The notes: generated by a model from the letters alone, not told the origin. 64,000 bases of DNA from Hyphomicrobiales bacterium (GCA_900472625.1 UCIT01000007.1:248001-312000); one strand, 5' to 3'. Numbered from the stretch's first letter, positions 7,692 through 15,371 are shown. Numbers and translations are program-made.

Positions 7692-8033
7692 ATGGGCTCA
7701 ATAGGTCTGCGCTACAGGATGGTGAAAGGTGAGCACGGTGAGCGTCTGCTGTATGATCAGCACGGCGCGCGCCATGCCATCCCCACATCCTATAGAGCAG
7801 CGATGGTCAAGGGCTCACCGATCTACAGGGGCAGAGCCTGCCTGCATTGCGGCACCCAGACCAAGTATTGTTCGAACCGGCACTGCGTGGCGTGCACCAC
7901 GTGGAATGCGTCACCTGCCATGGCTGCGCTCAGGGCCAAGCGATATCGAGCCCGCAAGAAGATAGCCATCCAGCAACTGGTTGCATCACCCTTAGCCCGG
8001 CTCATCACGAAGATCATAAGGACGCGCACATGA
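7692..8033 (+). CDS. Small zinc-finger protein, related to preceding gene
   Basis: 113 residues from ATG 7692 with GAGG upstream. Cys cluster CLHCGTQTKYCSNRHCVAC preceded by YRGRAC and followed by a basic helix (RAKRYRARKK), the same layout as the gene at 7424 (YQGQAC ... CVIC ... RDYRARQK), suggesting duplication of a zinc-finger/basic-helix module. Its stop overlaps the next start. Confidence 0.65.
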   Translation: MGSIGLRYRMVKGEHGERLLYDQHGARHAIPTSYRAAMVKGSPIYRGRACLHCGTQTKYCSNRHCVACTTWNASPAMAALRAKRYRARKKIAIQQLVASPLARLITKIIRTRT

Positions 8034-8350
8034 CTGTGCTCATAGACACCCACCATTGGCTCGTCGAGTTCGAGTCCCGCTGCCTGTTCGTCACCGATCG
8101 ACAGACCGGCCTATCCGCCACGCTGCAGGGTGACCGCATCGCCTCGGATGTTCGAGACTGCCTTAAGACCCATGGCCCCGATCAGGTGGCTGCCTGCTAT
8201 GCCCGTATAGCCAAGAGCCTGAACTGTGAGTGGGAAGGTCACTACAAGCACCTGCCCCCGGTTGGCGGCTATCTCGACCAGGATGATCGACGCGCTGCAA
8301 ACTCCCCGATGGCACGTCTCATAAATCGCGTGTTTCTATTCAACATTTAG
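8030..8350 (+). CDS. Unknown early protein, 106 aa
   Basis: ATG 8030 overlaps the previous stop (ATGA). Residues 1-40 contain short beta-strand-like segments (HHWLVEFESRCLFVTDR). The stop codon TAG lies inside operator copy 6. No family recognised. Confidence 0.6.
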   Translation: MTVLIDTHHWLVEFESRCLFVTDRQTGLSATLQGDRIASDVRDCLKTHGPDQVAACYARIAKSLNCEWEGHYKHLPPVGGYLDQDDRRAANSPMARLINRVFLFNI

Positions 8351-8354
8351 TTGA
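8340..8354 (+). promoter_or_regulatory. Operator-like repeat, copy 6
   Basis: TCAAC-ATTTA-GTTGA with flanking TAT. Right half overlaps the TTGACT -35 of the promoter described next. Confidence 0.75.
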
Positions 8355-8379
8355 CTACTAAACAGGACATTGGTAGGGT
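8351..8379 (+). promoter_or_regulatory. Putative promoter upstream of the 8407 gene
   Basis: TTGACT (8351-8356), 17-nt spacer, TAGGGT (8374-8379); the ATG at 8407 has AAGGAG upstream. Same operator/-35 overlap as copies 1 and 2. Confidence 0.4.
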
Positions 8380-8406
8380 GACCTCAACAAACAAGGAGTC
8401 ACCCAG

Positions 8407-8631
8407 ATGCAGTTCGATCACGCTCATAAGCCCCACCGCGATGGCCTTACACCCGACATCGCCGACCTCATGGATCGCGCCTTTTACCGCAACCGCGCCA
8501 ACGGCTTTAACGTTCAGTACATCACGGATCTGGGCACCCTCGACGAGTATTCTTTCAACTCCCGTGAGCGCGCTGAGGCCTTCGCTGCCAACCTCGCTCG
8601 CCACGGCCATGAGAGCGCCTTCTCGAAGTAG
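8407..8631 (+). CDS. Small unknown early protein
   Basis: 74 residues, strong ribosome-binding site AAGGAG. Composition polar and charged (AHKPHRDGLTPDIADLMDRAF). Monocistronic, bounded on both sides by operator copies 6 and 7. Not recognised. Confidence 0.65.
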   Translation: MQFDHAHKPHRDGLTPDIADLMDRAFYRNRANGFNVQYITDLGTLDEYSFNSRERAEAFAANLARHGHESAFSK

Positions 8632-8653
8632 GCCTATTGGCTTGCGATCTTAT

Positions 8654-8668
8654 TCAACTGTTTGTTGA
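8654..8668 (+). promoter_or_regulatory. Operator-like repeat, copy 7
   Basis: TCAAC-TGTTT-GTTGA within TATTCAAC ... GTTGATTA; 20 nt upstream of the ATG at 8689. Confidence 0.75.
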
Positions 8669-8688
8669 TTATCTTTTGGGAGTTTGAC

Positions 8689-9036
8689 ATGTCCGACTTT
8701 ACCCCTGCTAAGCGCGACTTCATCGCCATCCTCCTCAAGACCAAGACGCGCCGGTCGATGATCACGGGCATGGGCAAATATCAGGAGGTCACTGTCGGTA
8801 CCGTGGACAGCGTATCTCGCGATGGCACCGTCAAGACTGTTCGTCCTGCCACGATCTCTAACGCTGTGCTCAAGCCGAAGGATTGGGATGAGGTGATCAT
8901 CCTTGATCCTGCAAAGCTCGCGGACTCCGAAGGCTTTCTTGCTGAGTGCCGCACCCGCCAATCCACCGATGCCGACAAGTGGCGCCCGTTCGAGGATGTC
9001 GAAGACGTCCGTCTGACCGCGCAACGTTTCCGCTGA
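8689..9036 (+). CDS. Unknown early protein, 115 aa
   Basis: ATG 8689 has GGGAG upstream; the longer in-frame start at 8662 lies inside the operator. Basic N-terminal helix (TPAKRDFIAILLKTKTRRS), then a beta-rich middle (KYQEVTVGTVDSVSRDGTVK). Not recognised. Confidence 0.65.
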   Translation: MSDFTPAKRDFIAILLKTKTRRSMITGMGKYQEVTVGTVDSVSRDGTVKTVRPATISNAVLKPKDWDEVIILDPAKLADSEGFLAECRTRQSTDADKWRPFEDVEDVRLTAQRFR

Positions 9037-9052
9037 ACCGAGGATCACTGAC

Positions 9053-9361
9053 ATGACCACGACCCCCTATCTCGATCGTGCCCGTGAGATGAACCGTCGC
9101 ATGATCGCCGAGACCGACAGTCAGAACTCTAGCCATGCAATGAAGCACATTGCGGCCGCGCTGTTCCTGTGCGCTGCAGGGATGGTTGCTGGCGTTACGG
9201 TCCCGATGAGTGCGCCCGACAAGACCTACGATCTCGTGCGCTTCGTGGGGCTCGAGTCCGACATCATCGATCACGGGCTGTCGATAGATGACTGCTCCAT
9301 CATCCTGCCAACCATGCGCGCAGCCGGCAATAACGTCGACTGCCGTTCTTCAAACCGTTAA
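9053..9361 (+). CDS. Small single-span membrane protein
   Basis: 102 residues with GAGGAT upstream of the start. Basic N-terminus, one membrane segment at about 30-50 (HIAAALFLCAAGMVAGVTV), then a ~50-residue C-terminal part with two Cys that would be periplasmic. Its stop abuts operator copy 8. No family recognised; phage-encoded inner-membrane proteins of this size often alter host envelope or exclude other phages, which here is only a possibility. Confidence 0.65.
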   Translation: MTTTPYLDRAREMNRRMIAETDSQNSSHAMKHIAAALFLCAAGMVAGVTVPMSAPDKTYDLVRFVGLESDIIDHGLSIDDCSIILPTMRAAGNNVDCRSSNR

Positions 9362-9376
9362 TCAACAAATAGGTGA
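9362..9376 (-). promoter_or_regulatory. Operator-like repeat, copy 8 (overlaps RBS)
   Basis: TCAAC-AAATA-GGTGA; the AGGTGA of its right half is the Shine-Dalgarno of the ATG at 9382. Confidence 0.6.
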
Positions 9377-9381
9377 ATAGA

Positions 9382-9675
9382 ATGGACTACACTGACGAAG
9401 AAATTCAGGCAGTGAAGGAATCTGCAAGGTTCAAGTCGACCAAAGCGAGGTTTCAGAGAGCTTCCGATAAAGCGATCAAGCGAACTGAGGCTCATGTGGC
9501 AGGCCTTCGAAAACGAGAACAAGTGCGTCGCGACCGCGAAGATAAGCGGCGGATCGATTATGATGCAAAGATGCGCGATATGGTGGCCGAAGCTTATCGC
9601 ACGGCGAATGATACATGGGATGCCCTTGAAGATAAATTCATTGAGCATTTTATTCAACAAAGCCGACTGGAGTGA
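9382..9675 (+). CDS. Charged helical protein, 97 aa
   Basis: Start ATG 9382, 5 nt after AGGTGA. Almost entirely helical and charged (RFKSTKARFQRASDKAIKR ... RKREQVRRDREDKRR), probable coiled coil. A half operator TTCAAC is present near the 3' end (9653-9658). Not recognised. Confidence 0.6.
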   Translation: MDYTDEEIQAVKESARFKSTKARFQRASDKAIKRTEAHVAGLRKREQVRRDREDKRRIDYDAKMRDMVAEAYRTANDTWDALEDKFIEHFIQQSRLE

Positions 9676-10089
9676 TCAGGTCCGGCCTTGCGTAGCGCTC
9701 ATGGTGGCCACGGCCTGCTCATTGTCGACACAGGCTTGGGCCATCTCGTAGTCGCCCCAGTAGGCAAGCTCGCAACGCTGATAGAGATCCAGGTGACCTT
9801 TCTTCGGCTTTGATGTCGAAGCGCGGATCACCTTCATCTTGATGTAGCCCTTGGCGGCAGCCTGATTATTGGCGATGCAGTATTCGGCAGTAGCAGGGTC
9901 GCCTGGATAGGTCCGATAGCACTTGCTTTGGATTGGACCCTTCGCGCGCTGGTACTGCACGAACTCTTCGTGAAGCTGCTTTTTGACGACGCCATCGCGC
10001 ATGCCGATCGAGACATCCCGCTCCTCGGCCGTCTGGCAGCCGGCAAGAGCTAAAGCCGCGGCTACCGCGATGAAATGCACTTTCCTCAT
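9676..10089 (-). CDS. Phage-encoded lipoprotein (possible lysogenic conversion gene)
   Basis: 137 residues from ATG 10089, preceded by GTAGGA. Signal peptide with lipobox LALAGC (Cys at about residue 17), so the mature protein should be lipid-anchored. Four further Cys (CYRTYPG, YCIANNQ, CELAYWG, ACVDNEQ) in repeated-looking Y/C segments suggest two disulfides. It is leftward, against all surrounding early genes, with its own start region, which fits a moron expressed from the prophage. It does not overlap an Rz-like gene, so an o-spanin role is unlikely. Confidence 0.75.
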   Translation of the reverse strand: MRKVHFIAVAAALALAGCQTAEERDVSIGMRDGVVKKQLHEEFVQYQRAKGPIQSKCYRTYPGDPATAEYCIANNQAAAKGYIKMKVIRASTSKPKKGHLDLYQRCELAYWGDYEMAQACVDNEQAVATMSATQGRT

Positions 10090-10198
10090 TCCTACAACTC
10101 CCGTTTCGTCACATACACCATAAAGGCGAGAAACAGGCAACATCACCTTCAGCATAGCGTTAATCGAGGATCATTTTCTCGATCGCAACACTTGCTAT

Positions 10199-10213
10199 TC
10201 AACATTTTGTTGA
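10199..10213 (+). promoter_or_regulatory. Operator-like repeat, copy 9, with extra half-sites
   Basis: TCAAC-ATTTT-GTTGA inside TATTCAAC ... GTTGATTA. Two direct half-sites follow at 10228-10240 (TTCAACTTTCAAC), just before the ribosome-binding site of the gene at 10260. Confidence 0.75.
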
Positions 10214-10259
10214 TTAACGTTGCGTTATTCAACTTTCAACTCCTGGGAAGGACTCACAC

Positions 10260-10760
10260 ATGCAGGCCATCGTCAAGAAGCTCATTGGTGCGCGCGGTTT
10301 CAGCCGCGGCGGGATTGTAGGTCGCGACTTCGCCAGGCCGTCTCCGGAGGACGTCGTAACGCTTTTCCGTGCGGCCAATCAGAAGCCACCAGTCGATCCT
10401 CGGTCGACGGTAGGTTTTGTCGTCGTGAACCTGAACCGCATGCACGGTCAGCTTAACGATCGCCGTGATGATCTGATCGCTGAGATCGAGCGCAAGACGG
10501 AAGAGTTGCGTCAGGTCAACGCCGCACTGGCGCCGCTTGCCAAGTCGCTTACCGACCTGAGCATCGACCCTGCCCTAACCACAGAAGAGCGCGAGCTCGC
10601 TGAGAAGCCGATGGATTCCGCTCTCGCAGGGATCGGTGCGACCAACTTGTTGGAAGACGATGCCGAGTTTGACAGGCTTTTCAAAGCGGGGTTCGAGACG
10701 TCCAACGGCGTGTTCGATCTCGTCCGCCCTTTCGACATGGAAACGGCGAAAGGGAAGTGA
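10260..10760 (+). CDS. Unknown early protein with coiled coil
   Basis: 166 residues, GGAAGGA upstream. N-terminal part with Gly-rich turns (FSRGGIVGRDFARPS), then a coiled-coil region (about 60-100: RRDDLIAEIERKTEELRQVN), then acidic helices. Located behind a strong operator copy. Not recognised. Confidence 0.7.
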   Translation: MQAIVKKLIGARGFSRGGIVGRDFARPSPEDVVTLFRAANQKPPVDPRSTVGFVVVNLNRMHGQLNDRRDDLIAEIERKTEELRQVNAALAPLAKSLTDLSIDPALTTEERELAEKPMDSALAGIGATNLLEDDAEFDRLFKAGFETSNGVFDLVRPFDMETAKGK

Positions 10761-10762
10761 CC

Positions 10763-11377
10763 ATGAAGCTCACACCACAGCAGAAGCTCGATGCGTTCTC
10801 CCATCGCTTCTATTCGAACGGCCAATGGGAACCCAAGGCCGGCGATCACTACACGACGAGCCGGGCAGACCTCGAACTCTATCAGGTCGTGTCCGTTGAC
10901 GAGAACATTGTTCGCACCCGCTACACCGAGGGCTCGGACACGATCGCTGAATGGCCAGCAGCCGGTTTCCTGACCGAGGGGTTCGGTCCCAAGCGTGTCT
11001 TTGTGCCGGAATGGATTCTAAGCCAGCCTCCGAAAGAATACCTGATCGGTGACGTCACCTCGGAGAAGGTTTTCCGCGCCGCTGGTCTGACGAACTTGAG
11101 CGACCTCCAGGGTGTCTTCGATGCGGTCGAGAAAGCGCTCACCCCTACCGTGCCATCACCTGATGAGAATCCTTGGCGCCCGTGGAAGGACATGCCAATC
11201 GGAGATCAACGATTCATTGTTCGCGAGGTGTGCGGCGAGGAAGGACAAACCGCGTTGGCCTACTGGACGGGCAGGATATTTGCCTTTGCCCCGGTGAACG
11301 ATAATCCGGTAGAAGTACCGTTCAAGGTCACCGGGCAACGGACCCCACCGCCCACTCATAGGGAGATAGATTCATGA
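10763..11377 (+). CDS. Unknown early protein, 204 aa
   Basis: ATG 10763 with AGGGAAG upstream; a GTG at 10757 is in frame. Short repeated tryptophan-containing strands (NGQWEPKAGDHYT, IAEWPAAGF, ENPWRPWKDM). Residues about 10-55 may form a small SH3-like barrel. Start and stop are tightly packed with its neighbours. No function assigned. Confidence 0.65.
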   Translation: MKLTPQQKLDAFSHRFYSNGQWEPKAGDHYTTSRADLELYQVVSVDENIVRTRYTEGSDTIAEWPAAGFLTEGFGPKRVFVPEWILSQPPKEYLIGDVTSEKVFRAAGLTNLSDLQGVFDAVEKALTPTVPSPDENPWRPWKDMPIGDQRFIVREVCGEEGQTALAYWTGRIFAFAPVNDNPVEVPFKVTGQRTPPPTHREIDS

Positions 11378-11595
11378 GCGCACTCTCTATGGAAGATCGC
11401 TCACGCGTCGTATGGCTCGCAGCCACCCAGGGCCGCGCGGCCGCTCGGAACGGATATCGAGCTACTGCCTACGCGATCATGGAACACCTGGACGCTGTGT
11501 CTCAGCATTCGAGCTGCAGTTCCCTCGCGAAGGTCGCGCGTAATGCTGCCGTCGATATCGACAATTTGTTGAACACTCAACTGAGGGCGGGCTGA
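11374..11595 (+). CDS. Small helical unknown protein
   Basis: 73 residues, ATGA overlap with the previous gene. Helical (MEDRSRVVWLAATQGRAAAR). A degenerate operator-like sequence (TCGAC-AATTT-GTTGA, 11558-11572) lies inside its 3' end. Not recognised. Confidence 0.6.
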   Translation: MSALSMEDRSRVVWLAATQGRAAARNGYRATAYAIMEHLDAVSQHSSCSSLAKVARNAAVDIDNLLNTQLRAG

Positions 11596-11855
11596 TGCAG
11601 CAGTTCATCCCCTGTGGCGGGTGCGGCGCCAATCATCCGCGTGAACGCTGCATCAACTGCCACCACGACTTCGGCAGCGGCAGCGGAGTCCCGGTCATCG
11701 TCATCAACGTGACGCCTAGCAAAGAAGATCGGATCGCGGCAGCGCTTTTGGCAGCCCACGAAATGCTCTGGGATCGCCGCGGCATCAAATGCTCAACCGA
11801 TGACGTGAAGGCGGCGATCGACGTCTATCTCGACGAGATGGGATTCAGACCATGA
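11595..11855 (+). CDS. Small zinc-ribbon protein
   Basis: 86 residues; its ATG overlaps the preceding stop. N-terminal rubredoxin-like knuckles CGGCGANHPRERCINC (Cys-x2-Cys ... Cys-x2-Cys) likely bind zinc, followed by a strand and an EDRIAAALLAAHEML helix. Directly upstream of, and overlapping, the dCMP deaminase gene. Confidence 0.65.
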   Translation: MQQFIPCGGCGANHPRERCINCHHDFGSGSGVPVIVINVTPSKEDRIAAALLAAHEMLWDRRGIKCSTDDVKAAIDVYLDEMGFRP

Positions 11856-12277
11856 ACTTTGACACTCAATATTTCATGGGCTTTGCCCGCCACGCCGCGA
11901 CCAAATCCAAGGACAGCACTAAGGTCGGCGCCGTGCTCGTCGGTCCTCAGAAGGAAGTCCGGCTGACCGCCTTCAATGGTCCGCCCATGGGAGTCCAGGA
12001 CCTGGAAGAGCGCTTCGAGCGCCCGACCAAGTATCTGTTCGCCAGCCATGCCGAAGCTAACCTGATTGCCTTCGCAGCCCGCGAGGGCATAACGACGAAG
12101 TGCTGCACGGTTGTCGTCACCCACATGTGCTGCGCGTCCTGCGCTCGGACGCTCATTCAGGCTGGTGTAAACCGCGTGTTCTTCGGCAACGGCACGACAT
12201 CGATGCCCGAGGAAGAGTTCTCGGCAGCGGCCACCATGTTCAACGAGGCTCGAGTCATATGTCTTCCCGCATATTGA
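11852..12277 (+). CDS. dCMP/cytidine deaminase-family enzyme
   Basis: 141 residues. Zinc-dependent deaminase signature: HAEANLIAFAA (His ligand plus catalytic Glu) and CCASCARTLIQAGV (two Cys ligands), with the N-terminal KDSTKVGAVLVG strand of deoxycytidylate deaminases. It should convert dCMP to dUMP, the substrate of the ThyX encoded at 16973, so the two together would feed dTTP synthesis. Length is typical of the phage dCMP deaminase family. An alternative nucleobase specificity cannot be excluded from sequence. Confidence 0.88.
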   Translation: MNFDTQYFMGFARHAATKSKDSTKVGAVLVGPQKEVRLTAFNGPPMGVQDLEERFERPTKYLFASHAEANLIAFAAREGITTKCCTVVVTHMCCASCARTLIQAGVNRVFFGNGTTSMPEEEFSAAATMFNEARVICLPAY

Positions 12278-12585
12278 GCGCCTATCATCCCGGTAAGCAT
12301 GTCGCCTGCATCTCGAACCGCAAGTGGGCCCGATCCAAGGTGACGGCGCTTCCAGAGATCGGCAAGGTTTATACCGTGCGCGACTTTTACAGGGGATCAC
12401 CTGGCGGGCCGATCGAAGCTATTCGACTGGTTGAGATGAGATGCGAACCCATTGATGAATCCGTCTACTGCTGCCAGAAGCCGTGCTGCCTCGGGGAGTA
12501 TTGGCTGCCGGTCACTCACTTCCGTCCACTCAAGAAGCTTTCGGTCAAGGAATTCACCGAAGCTGACACATTGGAGCCGGCATGA
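12259..12585 (+). CDS. Unknown Cys-rich small protein
   Basis: 108 residues from ATG 12259, overlapping the 3' end of the deaminase gene by 19 nt. Beta-rich N-terminal half (HPGKHVACISNRKWARS ... IGKVYTVRDFYRG) and a Cys cluster (YCCQKPCCLGEYWLPVTHFRPL); the WLPVTHFRPL ending resembles small beta proteins common in alphaproteobacterial phages. Function unknown. Confidence 0.6.
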   Translation: MSSRILSAYHPGKHVACISNRKWARSKVTALPEIGKVYTVRDFYRGSPGGPIEAIRLVEMRCEPIDESVYCCQKPCCLGEYWLPVTHFRPLKKLSVKEFTEADTLEPA

Positions 12586-13277
12586 AAGGCGAGCGCGACA
12601 AGATATCGGCCAAGATCCGCGCGCTCTTGGCAAAGACCGTCGAGAACGGCTGCACTGAGGATGAGGCCATTGCCGCGGCTCAGGTGGCTGCTAAACTCCT
12701 CGAAAAGTACAATCTCACGGTCGACGAGGTCGAGCTCCGAGAGAACCCATTCACCACGCACACTGAGAAGCAGCGGGACGATGTCGGCGAGCGTCTATGG
12801 AAAGTAGCGGCCGCGATCTCTGAGTTGATTAGTGTTCGGTACTGGATTTCCCGCGCTGGCGTTTGGCCGATCGCGATCAGCTTCTTCGGATTCGATCATG
12901 AGGTCGAGATCGCCAAATACCTACTCGCCATTTGCGCCAGGGCGATGCGGGATGAGCAGAAAAAGGCCGGCGCTGAATATGCGCTCTTCCGTCCGGAGGT
13001 GGCGCGTCGTCGCACGCTCCCGATGCTCGACGGCATGGCCGACACCCTGGCACTGCGTATCAGGGACCTGAAGCCTAAGGTACCGCCAGGTACAGGGCTC
13101 GTCGCCCTCAAGAACGAACTGATCGATGCTGCCATGGAAGTCAAAACCGGCAAGCGGAAGATGAGCCGTAGCCGCGATCTCGAAGACGAATACGAGCGCG
13201 GAATTCGGGCCGGCAATAAGGTCGCATTGAACCCTGCCATGCCTAACGAAAATAAACCGAAGACACTCTTGCGCTAA
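12582..13277 (+). CDS. DUF2786-family protein
   Basis: 231 residues, GGAG upstream. The N-terminal 45 residues (KISAKIRALLAKTVENGCTE ... AAKLLEKYNLT) match the DUF2786 helical repeat found in many phage and bacterial proteins of unknown role. A second conserved part (about 70-160) includes RYWISRAGVWPIAISFFGFD and an RPEVARRRTL segment; a basic C-terminal tail follows. Widely found near phage recombination or nucleotide genes; biochemical function unknown. Confidence 0.8.
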   Translation: MKGERDKISAKIRALLAKTVENGCTEDEAIAAAQVAAKLLEKYNLTVDEVELRENPFTTHTEKQRDDVGERLWKVAAAISELISVRYWISRAGVWPIAISFFGFDHEVEIAKYLLAICARAMRDEQKKAGAEYALFRPEVARRRTLPMLDGMADTLALRIRDLKPKVPPGTGLVALKNELIDAAMEVKTGKRKMSRSRDLEDEYERGIRAGNKVALNPAMPNENKPKTLLR

Positions 13278-13285
13278 AGTTTTAT

Positions 13286-13300
13286 TCAACATAATGTTGA
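13286..13300 (+). promoter_or_regulatory. Operator-like repeat, copy 10
   Basis: TCAAC-ATAAT-GTTGA inside TATTCAAC ... GTTGATTA, 38 nt upstream of the ATG at 13339. Confidence 0.75.
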
Positions 13301-13338
13301 TTAGACAACTTAGAATCCACTCGAAAGGTAGCACTGAA

Positions 13339-14682
13339 ATGGGATACCAAGGATATCATGACGCGCTTGATGAAGCGCAGGCGGAAGTCGAAGGTGCTGC
13401 TGAGCCCACCCGTCCGTTTTCTCACCTACATGTCGTATTCACCGGCACGATGACGATCAGGAGCCTGCAGGGCTGGCGCGAAGCCGTCGAAGCCCTTGGC
13501 GGCACCGTGAGCGGGACTGTCAGCCGGTCGGTCAATCTCGTGGTGGCTGGTGAGAACGCCGGGACTAAGGTTGAAATCGCCGACGAGTTGGGGATCAAGG
13601 TTTACAGCGAAGCACAGTTCTATTCGTTCTGCGTCAATACGCCGGAATTCATGCGTTTCCGCTCGGCCGATGCAGAAGTACAGGCGTTGCCCAAGCGTGT
13701 CATGCACTTGGAACGTCGGTCGCTGTATGAAGTCGTTGGTACCGGGAAGATGCAATCGAAGGATTGGGTTGTCCCTCACACATATCGCGACATGGGCGAG
13801 ACAGAGACTGATATGGTTTCGGTCGATATGAAGGATGTAGTTGTCTATCGATCCGAAGACGACAACACCCTTTGGGTGCGTCCGGAAAAGGAATTTCAAG
13901 ACGGCCGCTTCGAGGCGGTTGATCCCGCGCCATCCGTTGCCCCCTTCCCTGAAGAGATCGGCGACCGTGGTCGGCAGCACCTGACCGACATGATCGCGCG
14001 GATGGATGCGTCGGAACGTGTGCTCACGGAGAAAGAGTGCTTCCTGCTCGAAGCTGCCACGCAGTATGGGTTCGAGTTCATCGACGACAACATCGACGTG
14101 CTTGCGGTGACGACAGAGTCCTTCGTCGACTTCATCAAGATGATCCAGGAGTCCCGCCAGTCTCTCGAACCGTTCAAGGTCAACGAATTCATTGATGATG
14201 AAGTCATTCGTCAGGCGGTTGACCACCGACCAAACGGCAAGCCCGACAACTGGATACGTCCATCGGCTGCCGCTGATATCGCCCGTGAAGCAGCCCTCCG
14301 CGTCATCTTCGACAAGGTTACGCTGATCAATAATCTCGCCAACCACTGCCATGGCGCGTCCGCAATGGCCGGCTGGTGGACGAACATCCATACCGGCGAA
14401 GATCTGCGCGGCAAGCGTAACAAGGGTGAGCTGCTGATGCTGATGGTCAGTGAGGCTGCCGAGATCATGGAAGCCGTTCGCAAGAATCTGCCATCCGAAC
14501 ATCTTCCGGGCTTCACTGGTGAGGAAGAGGAGGCTGCTGATCTGCTGATCCGGCTCGGTGATTATGCCGGCGCTCACAAGCTCAGGCTTGGCGAGGCGGT
14601 GGTAGCCAAGATGGCCTACAACGCCACCCGAGAGGATCACAAGATCGAGAACCGGCTCAAGGCCGACGGCAAGCAGTTTTAG
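13339..14682 (+). CDS. BRCT-MazG-like fusion protein
   Basis: 447 residues from ATG 13339 (AGGTAG upstream). Residues about 30-110 form a BRCT domain of the DNA-ligase/replication-factor type (VVFTGTM ... LGGTVSGTVSRSVNLVVAGE ... KVYSEAQF). The central ~200 residues are unassigned. The C-terminal ~120 residues resemble MazG-type all-alpha NTP pyrophosphohydrolases: GELLMLMVSEAAEIMEAVRK with the EAAE helix and a second EEEEAADLLIRLGDY metal helix. It may remove dUTP or other (d)NTPs and be tethered to DNA-repair complexes by its BRCT part. This domain order is unusual. It lies between the deaminase and thyX genes. Confidence 0.8.
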   Translation: MGYQGYHDALDEAQAEVEGAAEPTRPFSHLHVVFTGTMTIRSLQGWREAVEALGGTVSGTVSRSVNLVVAGENAGTKVEIADELGIKVYSEAQFYSFCVNTPEFMRFRSADAEVQALPKRVMHLERRSLYEVVGTGKMQSKDWVVPHTYRDMGETETDMVSVDMKDVVVYRSEDDNTLWVRPEKEFQDGRFEAVDPAPSVAPFPEEIGDRGRQHLTDMIARMDASERVLTEKECFLLEAATQYGFEFIDDNIDVLAVTTESFVDFIKMIQESRQSLEPFKVNEFIDDEVIRQAVDHRPNGKPDNWIRPSAAADIAREAALRVIFDKVTLINNLANHCHGASAMAGWWTNIHTGEDLRGKRNKGELLMLMVSEAAEIMEAVRKNLPSEHLPGFTGEEEEAADLLIRLGDYAGAHKLRLGEAVVAKMAYNATREDHKIENRLKADGKQF

Positions 14683-14695
14683 CGTGCTTTCCTAT

Positions 14696-14710
14696 TCAAC
14701 TATTTGTTGA
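14696..14710 (+). promoter_or_regulatory. Operator-like repeat, copy 11
   Basis: TCAAC-TATTT-GTTGA, flanked by TAT and TCA; between the MazG fusion gene and the secreted repeat protein. Identical core to copy 14. Confidence 0.75.
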
Positions 14711-14787
14711 TCAGAAACTTGGCAACGGCCGTTCGGCGGGCCGTTATCCGGTCGCTGGTGACCGATTTCAACGGAGAAGGAGATCAG

Positions 14788-15300
14788 ATGTTGAAGAAGC
14801 TTTTATGTGTCGCTGTCGGCGCCTTGATGGTGGCCTCGGCGATGTTGCACGCGACCACGGCGGTGGCTGCCCCATGCGGTGGCGATTGGTCGTTCTCGAA
14901 GATGATGTCCGGTTGCTACGTCAAGCACGAAGGCACCGGCTTCGGCAGCACGGATGCAGGTGGTGTGAACAAGGGTGAAGTCGTCGTTCCCAAGCCGTCG
15001 ACGAACCCAGGCACCTCAACGCCGAGCGATCCCGGCACTGTCACACCGACTGATCCTACCGACCCCACGGACCCCACGGACCCCACCGATCCGACCGATC
15101 CGACTGATCCGACTGATCCTACCGGCCCAACTGATCCAACGGGACCGACCGATCCTTCTGGTCCGAGCGATCCAGGTGGCGGCGGTGACACGGGCGGCGA
15201 TACCGGTGGAGACGAAGGTGGCAGCACCGGGGGCGATACCGGTGGCGATACCGGAGGGGACTCTGGCGGCGACACAGGTGGAGATTCCACCGCTCAGTAA
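14788..15300 (+). CDS. Secreted low-complexity Thr-Asp-Pro / Gly-Asp repeat protein
   Basis: 170 residues, very strong ribosome-binding site (GGAGAAGGAG). N-terminal signal peptide (about 1-27, LLCVAVGALMVASAMLHA, ending AVAA), a short Cys-containing module (APCGGDWSFSKMMSGCYV) and then a long spacer-like tail: about nine TDP units with TGPTDP variants, followed by GGDTGGD repeats. Such tails are usually extended, acidic and exported. Secretion by a lysogen points to a surface or envelope role (lysogenic conversion), but no family is recognised. Confidence 0.75.
   Translation: MLKKLLCVAVGALMVASAMLHATTAVAAPCGGDWSFSKMMSGCYVKHEGTGFGSTDAGGVNKGEVVVPKPSTNPGTSTPSDPGTVTPTDPTDPTDPTDPTDPTDPTDPTDPTGPTDPTGPTDPSGPSDPGGGGDTGGDTGGDEGGSTGGDTGGDTGGDSGGDTGGDSTAQ
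15049..15290 (+). repeat. Coding tandem repeats (9-nt ACN-GAY-CCN units, then Gly-Asp units)
   Basis: Consecutive 9-bp units encode Thr-Asp-Pro between about 15049 and 15171, then irregular GGY-GGY-GAY-ACN units to 15290. Units of this kind expand and contract by slippage, so length may vary between strains. Confidence 0.8.
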
Positions 15301-15371
15301 TCGGAGCCATTGCGATTACCGGCTCTTCACCGAGCCGGACTTCGGAAGGCTACCAAGATTGGATCACCTTG

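Noticed and set aside
11558..11572. Operator-like TCGAC-AATTT-GTTGA
   Set aside because: Inside a gene, one mismatch in the left half and not flanked by the consensus TAT/TTA; counted as chance.
13426..14640. Leftward 404-codon ORF
   Set aside because: It lies wholly opposite the BRCT-MazG gene, which has domain motifs, an operator and a ribosome-binding site; the antisense ORF has none.
15049..15290. CRISPR or non-coding satellite
   Set aside because: The 9-bp periodicity is in frame and encodes Thr-Asp-Pro/Gly-Asp repeats of an exported protein.
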